The notes: a model not told the origin generated them from the letters alone. A stretch of 19,004 nucleotides of DNA from Prosthecobacter debontii (GCA_945883455.1 CAMCXJ010000022.1:1-19004), one strand, 5' to 3'; shown: positions 1-8,330, counted from the first letter of the stretch. Numbers and translations are program-made.

Positions 1-196
1 GACCACTTTGCCCATCGCGGCCTATCAGGTGAGCGGCGAGTATCTGATGATCAAGAGCGCTTGTGCGGGCGGCTGGCTCGATGAGAAAGCAGTGGTCATG
101 GAGAGTTTACTGGGGATCAAACGGGCTGGGGCGGACATGATCCTGACCTACTTTGCAAAGGACGCGGCCAAGTGGATACGGGAAAGCTTGGGCTAA
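1..196 (+). CDS. hemB: Porphobilinogen synthase (delta-aminolevulinate dehydratase), C-terminal fragment
   Basis: The reading frame is open from base 2 at the left edge and stops with TAA at 194-196, so only about the last 64 residues are in the window. They read (TTL)PIAAYQVSGEY, then a segment with KRAGADMILTYFAKDAA, which is the conserved C-terminal end of HemB: the AYQVSGEY strand and the ESL-IKRAGAD-ILTYFA helix. HemB condenses two 5-aminolevulinate molecules into porphobilinogen in cytosolic haem/tetrapyrrole synthesis. The catalytic lysines and metal-site cysteines lie upstream, outside the window. The TTG at 8-10 is internal, not a start. The stop codon overlaps the ATG of the next gene (TAATG), suggesting translational coupling. 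Confidence 0.93.
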   Translation, partial: TTLPIAAYQVSGEYLMIKSACAGGWLDEKAVVMESLLGIKRAGADMILTYFAKDAAKWIRESLG

Positions 197-1323
197 TGGA
201 TGTGCAAGGACTTGAGGATTTTTTTCGGGAGAATTTTTCGCATCGCGGCGAGGTCGGCGCTTCGGTGAGCGTTTGGAAAGACGGCGAGGAAATGATCGCG
301 CTCTCGGATGGTTGGTGTGAGCGGGAGAGGCTGCGGAAATGGGATGTGCGGACGATGGTTCCGGTTTACTCCGCCACGAAAGGGCCGTCCGCAGCGACCT
401 TGCTGCATGTCCTTTCCGGGAAAGGTCTGGATGAGGAGACGGCGGTCGGCGAAGTCTGGCGGAATTTTCCGCTGCCCGAGGCGAGCTTCGCGGAGTTGCT
501 CTCCCACCAATGCGGCATGGCGGCGCTGGATGGGGTGGCGGATGTGTTCGATCACCGCGCGGTGATCGAGGCAGTCGAGAGGCAGAAGCCCGAGTGGGAA
601 CCAGGCGAAGGGCATGGCTATCATCCGCGGACATTTGGATTTCTGTTAGATGAGTGTGTGAGGAGGCTTGTTGGTAGGAGTCTTGGGGAGGTATGGAACG
701 AGGATATTGCGGGGCCGGCGGGGATCGATTTCTGGATCGGCCTTCCGGAAAGCGAGTGGGGCAGGGTCGCGAAACTGATTCCCGGTAGGGCGAAGCCTTC
801 GGTTTACGAGGAGGGTTTCTATGCTGCGTTCAACACGCAGGAAAGCCTCACGCGGCGGGCGTTTTCCTCGCCGAGGGGCTTGCATGCCATTGCCGAGATG
901 AACGAGCCGAAGGCATGGGCGGCGAGCTTGCCTGCGATGGGTGGGGTGGGGACGGCGCGGGGCTTGGCGAAGTTCTATCAGTTCGCCATCGGCGCGATGG
1001 ACGGGCCCTTTTCCGATAAGGTAAGGCGCGCGCTCGCAGGCTTGCGGATTAGCGGGGATGACAAGGTGTTGTTGCGAGAAACCGCCTTCACTTGCGGCTT
1101 TCAGAAAGATCCGGTGGATGGGGTGGGGGATAAGAAGCGCAAGGTTTACGGGGAATCGCTGGCGGCTTTTGGTCATCCGGGCGCAGGGGGCAGCCACGGC
1201 TTCGGTGATTCGGTAAGTGGGTTATCTTTCGCCTATGTGATGAACCAGATGGAGCTCAGTGTGATGCCCGGCGAGAGATGCGCGGGGCTGGTGGAGCGGT
1301 TGGGGGATGTGATTTTCCCGTGA
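196..1323 (+). CDS. Serine beta-lactamase-fold hydrolase (class C / family VIII esterase type)
   Basis: A 375-residue protein of the serine beta-lactamase-like superfamily (pfam00144), which includes AmpC, EstB-type esterases and D-aminopeptidases. The SxxK catalytic motif is Ser59-Ala-Thr-Lys62, followed by the usual GPS. The second-motif tyrosine is probably in YHPRTFGFLLDECVRRL near residue 145. The third motif is HPGAGGSHGFGD near the C-terminus, the H-x-G-x-G form used by esterase-like members instead of KTG. No signal peptide is visible, so it is probably cytosolic and more likely an esterase or peptidase than a resistance enzyme. I chose the ATG at 196 because it overlaps the hemB stop (TAATG); an in-frame upstream codon at 172 lies inside hemB. 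Substrate unknown. It ends 4 bp from the convergent pyrG stop. Confidence 0.88.
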   Translation: MDVQGLEDFFRENFSHRGEVGASVSVWKDGEEMIALSDGWCERERLRKWDVRTMVPVYSATKGPSAATLLHVLSGKGLDEETAVGEVWRNFPLPEASFAELLSHQCGMAALDGVADVFDHRAVIEAVERQKPEWEPGEGHGYHPRTFGFLLDECVRRLVGRSLGEVWNEDIAGPAGIDFWIGLPESEWGRVAKLIPGRAKPSVYEEGFYAAFNTQESLTRRAFSSPRGLHAIAEMNEPKAWAASLPAMGGVGTARGLAKFYQFAIGAMDGPFSDKVRRALAGLRISGDDKVLLRETAFTCGFQKDPVDGVGDKKRKVYGESLAAFGHPGAGGSHGFGDSVSGLSFAYVMNQMELSVMPGERCAGLVERLGDVIFP

Positions 1324-1327
1324 CTGC

Positions 1328-2956
1328 CTATCTGGCGCTTTCCTCGGCGATGGCTTTTGCGAGCGCGGCGGCGACGAAACCGGAGAAAAGCGGGTGGGGA
1401 TGATTCGGTTTAGATAGGAACTCCGGGTGGAACTGCGCGCCGAGGTAGAAGGGGTGGTCGGCGAGCTCTACGATTTCCACGAGGCCTTCCTTGGCGGAGA
1501 CCGATGAGATCACGAGGCCGCATTCCTGGAGCTTGTCCTGGTAATCGGAGTTCACCTCGTAGCGATGGCGGTGGCGCTCGTGGATGCGATCCACATTACC
1601 ATAGAGGTCGGCGGCCTTGGTGCCGGCGAAGAGGATGGACTCGCAGGAGCCGAGGCGCATCGTCGCGCCCATGTCCTCGATGCCTTTCTGCTCCTCTTGG
1701 AGGCAGATGACGGGGTGGGGCGTCGCCTTGTCGAACTCCGTGGAGTTCGCACCCTTGAGTCCGCATTTGTTGCGGGCGTATTCGATGGTTGCGATCTGCA
1801 TGCCCAAACAGATACCGAAATACGGGATCTTGTTCTCGCGGGCGTATTTCGCGGCGAGGATTTTCCCCTCGATCCCGCGATCCCCGAAACCGCCGGGGAC
1901 TAGGATGCCATCGACGTCGCCGATGACCGCCTTCGCGCCGTGATCTTCGATCGCCTCGGCCTCGACGCGGACGATCTGCACTTTCGTATCGTGATGGGCA
2001 CCGGCGTGGATCAGTGATTCGTAGATGGATTTGTAAGCGTCCTGAAGCTCGATGTATTTCCCGGCGACGGCGATGGTGACCTTGTGCTTGGGATGGATCA
2101 CGCGTTGGACGAAATGTTCCCACTCATCCAGCTTCGGTGAGGGCGTATGGCCGAGGCCGATCTTGTCCACCACGAGGCGGTCGATCTTGTCCCGGCGGAG
2201 GTCGAGTGGGCACTCGTAAATGGTGTGGGCGACATCGCGGAAAGCGACGACGTTCTTTTTCTCGACGTTGCAGAACATCGCGATCTTCTTGCGGTTGTCC
2301 TCGTCGAGGTCGGTCTCGGTGCGGCAGATGATGATGTCCGGCTGGATGCCGAGCTCGCGGAGTTTCGCGACGGACTGCTGGGTGGGCTTGGTCTTCGCCT
2401 CGCCCGCGGCCTTGATGTAAGGCAGCAGGGTGACGTGGATGAAACAAACATTGTCCTTCCCTACTTCCAGCGCGAACTGGCGCAGAGCCTCGATGAAAAG
2501 CAGGCCTTCCATATCGCCGACCGTGCCGCCGATTTCTGTCATGAGGACATCGACGTGCGGATTGTCGCGCGTGACCTTGTACATCCGCTCCTTGATTTCA
2601 TCGGTGACGTGGGGGATGAACTGGACGGTCTTGCCGAGATAATCCCCGCGCCTTTCACGCTTGATCACGGAGTCGAACACCTGACCAGAGGTGAGATTGT
2701 TCATCTGCGAGAGAACGCCGGACGTGAAACGCTCGTAGTGGCCGAGGTCGAGGTCGGTCTCCGCGCCGTCGTCGAGCACATAGACCTCACCATGCTGGTA
2801 GGGCGACATGGTGCCGGGATCGACGTTCAGGTAGGGGTCGAATTTCTGCATCAGCACTTTAAGGCCGCGCGCCTCAAGCAGGGTGCCGATGGAGGCCGCG
2901 GCGAGGCCTTTGCCGAGTGAGGAGACGACGCCGCCGGTGACGAAAATGTATTTCAT
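1328..2956 (-). CDS. pyrG: CTP synthase (glutamine hydrolysing)
   Basis: Full-length 542-residue PyrG, the usual size. It makes CTP from UTP, ATP and glutamine in the cytosol. The N-terminal amidoligase domain begins MKYIFVTGGVVSSLGKG, with nucleotide-binding SSLGKG at about residues 12-17, and contains the conserved EIGGTVGD segment (141-148). The C-terminal class I glutamine amidotransferase domain has the GGFGDRG oxyanion region (355-361), nucleophile Cys383 in GICLGMQ, and the His510/Glu512 pair in QFHPEF. All expected catalytic residues are present. ATG start at 2956. It lies 81 bp downstream of kdsB on the same strand, an arrangement common in Gram-negatives because KdsB consumes CTP; co-transcription is likely. 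No Shine-Dalgarno is obvious; the upstream spacer is A/T-rich with 14-bp repeats. Confidence 0.97.
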   Translation of the reverse strand: MKYIFVTGGVVSSLGKGLAAASIGTLLEARGLKVLMQKFDPYLNVDPGTMSPYQHGEVYVLDDGAETDLDLGHYERFTSGVLSQMNNLTSGQVFDSVIKRERRGDYLGKTVQFIPHVTDEIKERMYKVTRDNPHVDVLMTEIGGTVGDMEGLLFIEALRQFALEVGKDNVCFIHVTLLPYIKAAGEAKTKPTQQSVAKLRELGIQPDIIICRTETDLDEDNRKKIAMFCNVEKKNVVAFRDVAHTIYECPLDLRRDKIDRLVVDKIGLGHTPSPKLDEWEHFVQRVIHPKHKVTIAVAGKYIELQDAYKSIYESLIHAGAHHDTKVQIVRVEAEAIEDHGAKAVIGDVDGILVPGGFGDRGIEGKILAAKYARENKIPYFGICLGMQIATIEYARNKCGLKGANSTEFDKATPHPVICLQEEQKGIEDMGATMRLGSCESILFAGTKAADLYGNVDRIHERHRHRYEVNSDYQDKLQECGLVISSVSAKEGLVEIVELADHPFYLGAQFHPEFLSKPNHPHPLFSGFVAAALAKAIAEESAR

Positions 2957-2960
2957 GGAT

Positions 2961-3056
2961 TGGTTAGAAGTTATTCGTTAGAAGTTATTTATTAAAAGGG
3001 AAGTGAGGTGGCAGGGAATGGATTTCATTCATAACGTTTAACCAATAACATTTAAC
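2961..3056. repeat. Inverted pair of 14-bp-period repeats between kdsB and pyrG
   Basis: Two direct copies of GTTAGAAGTTATT sit at 2963-2975 and 2977-2989 with a 14-bp period. On the other side of a roughly 40-bp centre, the opposite strand carries two related units with the same 14-bp period, GTTAAATGTTATT (3044-3056, 11/13 match) and a weaker GTTAAACGTTATG (3030-3042, 10/13). The right arm encodes the last residues and the TAA stop of kdsB. A transcript across the junction could fold into an imperfect stem of over 25 bp. Function unknown: a decayed mobile repeat, an mRNA-processing or stability structure, or chance low complexity are all possible. Confidence 0.5.
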
Positions 3057-3796
3057 AGCCGTTCCACGGCAAGGGCTTGTTCGGGGGTATCGACGCCGGG
3101 GGAGGTATCGTCGGTGATGAGGACGCGGATGTTGGCGCCGTTTTCGAGGGCGCGGAGCTGTTCGAGGGACTCGGCCTGCTCGAGGGGAGAGGGTGGCCAG
3201 GTGACGAAGGTTTCGAGGAAATCGCGGCGGTATCCGTAGATGCCTTTGTGGCGGAGGACTTGGAGGCCGGGGACTGGGTTACGAAAATACGGGAGGGGCG
3301 AGCGCGAGAAATAGAGGGCGTGGCCGTTCTGTTTCAGGACGACTTTCACCACGTTCGGATCGGAAACGGCGGGGTCGGCGGGATCGAGGGGATTCGCGGC
3401 GGTGACCATGTGGAGGGTCGGATCGTCGATGAGCGCCTGCGCGAGTTCGTCGATGAGGGAGGGGTCGATGAGCGGTTCGTCGCCCTGGATATTAAGGATG
3501 TGGGTGGCTTGCGGGATGGCTTGGATTGCCTCGGCGAGGCGGTCGGTTCCGGTCGGGTGATCCGGCGAGGTCATCACGGCCTTGCCGCCGAAAGCTTCCA
3601 CCGCCGTGGCGATGCGTTCGTCATCGGTGGCGACGAGGATTTCCGAAAGCGTTTTCGCGGACTGGCAACGCTCCCATACGCGCTGGATCAACGGTTTCCC
3701 GGCGATGAGCTGCAGGGGCTTTCCAGGGAAGCGTGTGGAGCCCCAGCGCGCCGGGAGGATGCCGATGATGTGATGCTTTGGGGCTGGTTGGGACAC
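3038..3796 (-). CDS. kdsB: 3-deoxy-manno-octulosonate cytidylyltransferase
   Basis: A 252-residue KdsB, full length. It activates KDO with CTP to CMP-KDO for the LPS inner core, in the cytosol. The nucleotidyltransferase signature PARWGSTRFPGKPL spans residues 15-28. NIQGDEP at 102-108 carries the metal-binding aspartate region, and GIYGYR is near residues 185-190. The start is GTG at 3796: no methionine lies between it and the signature, and the family's N-terminus aligns here. pyrG follows 81 bp downstream and supplies the CTP. The presence of KdsB implies an LPS-bearing outer membrane. The last codons fall inside an inverted repeat. Confidence 0.95.
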   Translation of the reverse strand: MSQPAPKHHIIGILPARWGSTRFPGKPLQLIAGKPLIQRVWERCQSAKTLSEILVATDDERIATAVEAFGGKAVMTSPDHPTGTDRLAEAIQAIPQATHILNIQGDEPLIDPSLIDELAQALIDDPTLHMVTAANPLDPADPAVSDPNVVKVVLKQNGHALYFSRSPLPYFRNPVPGLQVLRHKGIYGYRRDFLETFVTWPPSPLEQAESLEQLRALENGANIRVLITDDTSPGVDTPEQALAVERLLNVIG

Positions 3797-3875
3797 GCAA
3801 TGGAACAGGTTGCGCCACCCTACGGAGAGTCATCGGGTATCGGCAAGAACGGTTTGGGAAAAAGTTTCCAAACAA

Positions 3876-4631
3876 TCAGTCTCCACCACCACCGCAACCG
3901 CCGCCTCCGCCACATCCGCTTCCGCCGGAGTCTCCGCTATCGCTTCCGCCTCCTCCTCCACAGCCCCCGCCTCCACCACAGCCGCCTCGTCCCCCTTTGC
4001 CGCCTTTCTTCGAGAAATAAATGCTTATGAAAAACAGGAAGATGATTATGCCTACGAAGAAAAAGCCCGTGCCATCCCCTTGTGTGGATGCGAAATGGGT
4101 GGCGCAGCTTGCGAGGGTGAGACCAAGTCCCGTGCCGATGGCCAGCGCGGCGACATGGCGTTTGCGCACGATGAAATGGGAGGTCGCGTCGATCCGGCGG
4201 AAGTCGCGTCGCGCGAAGCGGACTTCGGCGGGCGGCCAGATCGATGCCGGGGGCTCTTCACCGAAGATTTCGCGATACGAGTCCAGTGTCCGGGCATACC
4301 AATCGGCATATTTTGCCTCTTCGTCCCGCCCACCCTTTGTCGGGCCGTGGTGCAGCTGGAAACCGAGCGTATCCCGACACAGATCCTGCCAGTAACTTCG
4401 CGTGTAGCAGAGATGCAGGTGCCACGCCTGATCCACTGCGTCCGAGGGGGTAACGGCATGACCCGCCGTCGCGCATAGATGGAGGAACCTTCTGTATTCC
4501 TGAAGAATTTCCGCCGTGAAAGACTCAGACCAGCCGTTTTCCCGCGCAAGCCGCGCGGAAAAGCGTAGGCCGGCACCCGGGTCGTCGAGTGGAAAGGACT
4601 GGATTCTTTCCCAAAGCGCGGGGTCTTTCAT
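3876..4631 (-). CDS. Glycine-rich-domain (GRDP-like) membrane protein with Gly/Cys tail
   Basis: A 251-residue protein. Residues 1-125 are a soluble helical domain with the VDQAWHLHL motif (66-74) followed by YTRSYWQDLC, resembling the GRDP-like family, where a V-D-x-x-W-H-x-H motif is typical. Two hydrophobic segments follow, at about 159-176 and 189-206. The tail (209-251) is almost only Gly, Cys and Ser, with cysteines at 218, 224, 240 and 246. Similar Gly/Cys-rich ends occur on other poorly understood bacterial membrane proteins such as the TIGR04222 group. Function unknown; metal binding by the tail is possible but unproven. ATG at 4631. It lies 84 bp downstream of the efflux locus and 79 bp upstream of kdsB; no regulatory signal assigns it to either. 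Confidence 0.6.
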   Translation of the reverse strand: MKDPALWERIQSFPLDDPGAGLRFSARLARENGWSESFTAEILQEYRRFLHLCATAGHAVTPSDAVDQAWHLHLCYTRSYWQDLCRDTLGFQLHHGPTKGGRDEEAKYADWYARTLDSYREIFGEEPPASIWPPAEVRFARRDFRRIDATSHFIVRKRHVAALAIGTGLGLTLASCATHFASTQGDGTGFFFVGIIIFLFFISIYFSKKGGKGGRGGCGGGGGCGGGGGSDSGDSGGSGCGGGGGCGGGGD

Positions 4632-4654
4632 GCGCCGAAGGTGAATCCTCGATC

Positions 4655-4675
4655 CATTTTGGTGAAGCCAAAATG
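4655..4675. other. 8-bp perfect hairpin downstream of the efflux locus
   Basis: CATTTTGG and CCAAAATG form a perfect 8-bp inverted repeat around a 5-nt loop, 40 bp after the stop of the last efflux-locus gene. No T-run follows on either strand, so it is not a standard intrinsic terminator. It may still act as an mRNA 3' stabiliser or weak terminator. Confidence 0.35.
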
Positions 4676-4715
4676 AGACTGATTGTAGACAACCTATTCC
4701 CCTCGATTGGGTGAA

Positions 4716-5159
4716 TCACTCCTTCTCTTTGCCATCGCCGCAGGCGCAGCGCCATTCGGGATTTCCGCAGGGTGCGCATTTGCCGGTGTCGTAGTGGAGG
4801 CGGGCGGTGATGGTTTTGCCGGACTCGGTTTCCTTGTATTGCATGATGATCCATTCGCCTTCTTTCGCTGCGGGAACGGTGAATCCGGTTTCATCCTTGG
4901 CGACTTCCAGTTTCACGGGTGCCTGGCGTGTGCCTGCGGTGGCGGTGAGGGATTGCGCTTCGGCTTTCACGGGTTTCATGTCCTTGTCGAGAAGGGTGAT
5001 GTGGAGCTTGCCTTCCTTCTCGGTGACTTCGCCGTGCATGGTTTCGTCGGTGCTGAATTCGAGGATGCGACCCTTGTTGGGGCCGAACTCGATGCCTTCG
5101 TGAGCCAGCGCGAAACCGGCGGTGAGGGCGAGGATGAGGGTGGTCAGTTTGGTTTTCAT
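4716..5159 (-). CDS. Small exported protein with Cys-rich C-terminus, efflux accessory
   Basis: A 147-residue protein with a clear signal peptide (MKTKLTTLILALTAGFALA, cleavage before HEG). The mature part starts HEGIEFGPNKGRILEF and is probably a small beta-domain. The end carries CAPCGNPEWRCAC followed by a charged tail: four cysteines within 13 residues, plus an N-terminal histidine and a HYD just before. Such spacing suggests metal or disulfide chemistry in the periplasm. It starts 21 bp after the RND pump gene on the same strand, so it is almost certainly co-transcribed and probably a periplasmic metal-binding accessory. I do not recognise a named family. The metal is unknown; copper, silver or zinc are all possible. 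Confidence 0.72.
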   Translation of the reverse strand: MKTKLTTLILALTAGFALAHEGIEFGPNKGRILEFSTDETMHGEVTEKEGKLHITLLDKDMKPVKAEAQSLTATAGTRQAPVKLEVAKDETGFTVPAAKEGEWIIMQYKETESGKTITARLHYDTGKCAPCGNPEWRCACGDGKEKE

Positions 5160-5180
5160 TTTCGTGTTGTTTGTTTTGTT

Positions 5181-8100
5181 TTATCGGGCGGCCGGAGCGT
5201 CCAGCCTGAGAGCTTTTTCCGCCGCTTTCCTGCCGATGAGGAAAAAGACGGCGGGTGTGACCACGAGGTCGAGGAGGGTGGAGGAGATGAGGCCGCCGAC
5301 GATGGCGACGGCGACGGGATGGAGGATTTCCTTGCCCGGCTCGCCGGGGGCGAGGACGAGCGGGATGAGGGCGATGCCTGCGGCGAGTGCGGTCATCAGC
5401 ACGGGCACGAGACGTTCCTGCGTGCCGCGGGTGATGAGCGGGATGCCGAAAGCCTCGCCCTCGTGGCGCATGAGGTGGAGGTAATGGGAGATCATCATGA
5501 TGCCGTTGCGCGCCGCGACGCCGCCGACGGCGATGAATCCGACGAGGGTGGCGATGCTAATGTTGTCGATTCTCCACCACGTGAACGCGAGCGCACCGGC
5601 AAGGGCGAGCGGGAGGTTGAGCATGACCTGGAGGGCGAGCGAGAGGCTGCGGACATAGCCGGTCAGCAGGACGATGATGACGCCGGTGATGAGGCCGAAG
5701 AGGATGAGGATGCGCTTCGAGGCTTCCTGGCGGGCGAGGTATTCGCCTTCGAAACTCAGGGTGTAGCCTTGCGGAACCTCGACCGTAGCCGCGACGGCTT
5801 TCTGCCAGTTTTGCACGAGCGATTCGAGGTCGCGCTCGCCGGTGTTCGCGCCGATCACGATGCGGCGCTGGCCGTTCTCGCGGTTGATGACGTTGGGGCC
5901 GTTGACCTCGTGGACATCGGCGACAAGGGAGAGCGGGATGTGGCGACCGTTCGGTGCTTCGATGAGAAGATCGCCGATCTTTTCCGGCCAGGTGCGCCAG
6001 CTTTCGGGAAGGCGCAGGACAAGCTCGACGGTGGCCTCGCCCTCGCGGAGTTCGCCGAGCATGGAGCCGCCTAACAGACGGGAGACCTGCTCATTGATGG
6101 AGCCGGGTGCCAGCCCTTCGCGGCGGGCGCGCTCGCGGTTCACCTCGATGCGGATCTGCGGGATGGGCACCTGCGCCTCCAGGTTCACATCGGTGAGGCC
6201 GGGGATGGATTGGCCGGCTTCCTTCACCTGCGCGCCGAGGCGGCGCAGCGTGTCGAGATCCGGACCGTGGATTTTCACCGCGATCTTCGCGGAAACGCCG
6301 CTGAGCATGTGGCTGAGGCGGTGGCCGATGGGCTGGCCGACATTCACGAAGGTGCCGGGGATGCCCTTGAGCTTGTCGCGGATTTCCGCGAAAACCACCT
6401 CGCGGTGACGACCGCCTTCGTGGAACTCGACATCGAACTCGTTGACGGAGACCGGCATGACGTGGTCGTCCCGCTCGGCGCGTCCGGCGCGGCGTCCGAC
6501 GGTTTTGACTTCGGGAATTTCCAATAGCAGTTTAACCGCGCGGCCGCCGATCTCATTCGATTGCTTTAGGGACGTGCCCGGAGCGCTGGCGAAGGAGATG
6601 GTGGCGCTGCCCTCGTTGAAGGTCGGCAGGAATTCCTTGCCCATGCTGGGGTAGAGCATCCCGGCTGCGACGACCAGCATGACGGCTACGGCAACGACAA
6701 CGAGCGGCGCTTTGAAAGCGGCTTTCAGGAAAGTAACGCGAGTGATGAATTTCAGCCCCCGGACGAGCGGGCCGTCGCGGTGCTCCTTGCCGTCCTTGGG
6801 TTTCAGGAGAAAGGAGCAAAGTACTGGAATCACCGTAAGTGACACGACGAAGGAGGCGCCCATGCTGACGATGGTCGCGATGGCGATGGGTTGGAAAAGG
6901 CGGCCTTCCAAGCCCGCAAGGCCCAGCAGCGGGACGAACACCAGCACGATGAGGATGGTGGCGTAGAGAATGCTGGAACGCACCTCGCTGGAGGCGGAGG
7001 CGATGACCTCAAGGCGCGGCCTTGGCTGCGGCAGCGCGGCGTTTTCCCGCAATCGCCGGAAGACGTTCTCCACATCCACGATGGCATCATCCACCACCAT
7101 GCCGATGGCGACGGCGATGCCGCCGAGGGTCATGCTGTTCACGCCGGTGCCGAACCATTTGAAGGTGATCAGCGTGATCGCGAAGGACAGCGGGATGGCC
7201 GTGAGGGTGATGAAGGTGGTGCGGAGGTTCAGCAGGAAAAGAAACAGGATGATGGTGACCATGATGGCCCCATCGAGAATCGCTCCCTTGAGGTTTCCGA
7301 CGGCGTGTTCGATGAAATCGCCCTGGCGGAAAAGGATGCCCGCCTCGACTCCGGCGGGCAGACTGGGGCGGAGCTCTTCGAGAGATTTCTCGATGGCAGC
7401 GGAGAGCTTGAGCGTATCGAAGCCGGGAGCCTTATCGATGCTGAGGATCACGCCTGCGGTTTCGTGGTCTTCGTTCTCGAAGGAAATCCCCGCATCGCCG
7501 CGCATGGTGGCGACACCGAATTTCACCGTGGCGACATCGGCAATGGTGATGATGCGGTCGCCGGTGTGTTTCACGGAGGAGGCGGCGATGTCGGCGGGAT
7601 CGGCGGTCATCGCGAGGTTCCGCACCATGATCTCGCGGGCACCGGATTGGAGGTAGCCGCTGGTGTCGTTGCCTGCGGAGAGGGTGACGGCTTTTTCCAA
7701 CTCATCCAACGAAACGCCCTCCGCCTGCATTTTCATGGGGTCGGGCTCCACGTGGACTTGTTTCACGCCACCGCCGATGGCGAGCACTTCCGCGACACCG
7801 GGGATGCTCTGCAAACGGCGGGCGACGTTCAGCTCGGCGTAGGTGCGCAGATCCATCGGCGCGATGGCTCCGTCCGTGGAGCGCAGGCCGACGAGGAGGA
7901 TCTCCCCCATCAGCGAGGAAACAGGGGTCATGCCTGAGCTGGTCTTGTCCGGTAGCTTCGCGGCTTGCAGGCGTTCCTGGACTTGTTGGCGGGCTTTGTA
8001 GATATCGGTGCCCCATGCGAATTCCACGAAAACCAGTGAGAGACCGACATCGGAATTCGAACGCAGCCGGTCGAGACCGCCGACGCCGAGCAGGGTATTT

Positions 8101-8309
8101 TCGAGCGGGCGGGTGACGAGGGTTTCCACTTCCTCGGGCGCGAGGCCCGGGGCTTCCGTCAGCACGGTGACGGTGGGCTTGGTCATGTCCGGCAGGACTT
8201 CCACGGGAAGCTCGGTGCCGGTGCGGATGCCCAGCAACAGGACAAGCAGCGCCAGCGCGAGGACGAGAACGCGGTGTCGCAGCGAGAAGCGGAAGAGATG
8301 GTTGAGCAT
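5181..8309 (-). CDS. Heavy-metal RND efflux pump (CusA/CzcA family)
   Basis: A 1042-residue inner-membrane proton/metal antiporter of the HME-RND family, normal length. The N-terminus (MLNHLFRFSLRHRVLVLALA) is the first membrane helix. ELPVEVLPDMTKPTVTV follows, then a large periplasmic porter domain. The central helices include GGIAVAIGMVVDDAIVDVEN (396-415), the TM4 proton-relay motif, with Asp407 and Glu414 matching CusA Asp405/Glu412 and extra aspartates at 408 and 412. A second periplasmic half and a second helix set follow. It would work with the adjacent adaptor and TolC-like protein as a tripartite exporter. Substrate is not certain: the AIG...VDDA...D.EN motif differs from both the DFG..DGA (Zn/Co/Cd) and AIG..DAA (Cu/Ag) types. 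The start is ATG at 8309 without a Shine-Dalgarno. A toxin-antitoxin pair separates it from the adaptor. Confidence 0.93.
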   Translation of the reverse strand: MLNHLFRFSLRHRVLVLALALLVLLLGIRTGTELPVEVLPDMTKPTVTVLTEAPGLAPEEVETLVTRPLENTLLGVGGLDRLRSNSDVGLSLVFVEFAWGTDIYKARQQVQERLQAAKLPDKTSSGMTPVSSLMGEILLVGLRSTDGAIAPMDLRTYAELNVARRLQSIPGVAEVLAIGGGVKQVHVEPDPMKMQAEGVSLDELEKAVTLSAGNDTSGYLQSGAREIMVRNLAMTADPADIAASSVKHTGDRIITIADVATVKFGVATMRGDAGISFENEDHETAGVILSIDKAPGFDTLKLSAAIEKSLEELRPSLPAGVEAGILFRQGDFIEHAVGNLKGAILDGAIMVTIILFLFLLNLRTTFITLTAIPLSFAITLITFKWFGTGVNSMTLGGIAVAIGMVVDDAIVDVENVFRRLRENAALPQPRPRLEVIASASSEVRSSILYATILIVLVFVPLLGLAGLEGRLFQPIAIATIVSMGASFVVSLTVIPVLCSFLLKPKDGKEHRDGPLVRGLKFITRVTFLKAAFKAPLVVVAVAVMLVVAAGMLYPSMGKEFLPTFNEGSATISFASAPGTSLKQSNEIGGRAVKLLLEIPEVKTVGRRAGRAERDDHVMPVSVNEFDVEFHEGGRHREVVFAEIRDKLKGIPGTFVNVGQPIGHRLSHMLSGVSAKIAVKIHGPDLDTLRRLGAQVKEAGQSIPGLTDVNLEAQVPIPQIRIEVNRERARREGLAPGSINEQVSRLLGGSMLGELREGEATVELVLRLPESWRTWPEKIGDLLIEAPNGRHIPLSLVADVHEVNGPNVINRENGQRRIVIGANTGERDLESLVQNWQKAVAATVEVPQGYTLSFEGEYLARQEASKRILILFGLITGVIIVLLTGYVRSLSLALQVMLNLPLALAGALAFTWWRIDNISIATLVGFIAVGGVAARNGIMMISHYLHLMRHEGEAFGIPLITRGTQERLVPVLMTALAAGIALIPLVLAPGEPGKEILHPVAVAIVGGLISSTLLDLVVTPAVFFLIGRKAAEKALRLDAPAAR

Positions 8310-8330
8310 TTAAAAAACGAGATTGACGGG

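Noticed and set aside
2147..2920. 257-residue plus-strand open frame
   Set aside because: Entirely antisense to pyrG, whose full set of motifs is present.
4655..4675. Hairpin as an intrinsic terminator
   Set aside because: The stem is perfect, but neither strand has a T-run after it and the stem is A/T-rich.
4707..6074. 455-residue plus-strand open frame
   Set aside because: It lies antisense to the Cys-rich exported protein and the RND pump, has low-complexity acidic composition and no recognisable domain; it is a by-product of the GC-rich codon bias.
6891..7937. 348-residue plus-strand open frame
   Set aside because: Antisense to the RND pump; the His/Asp/Gly-rich look reflects the complement of pump codons, not a metal-binding gene.
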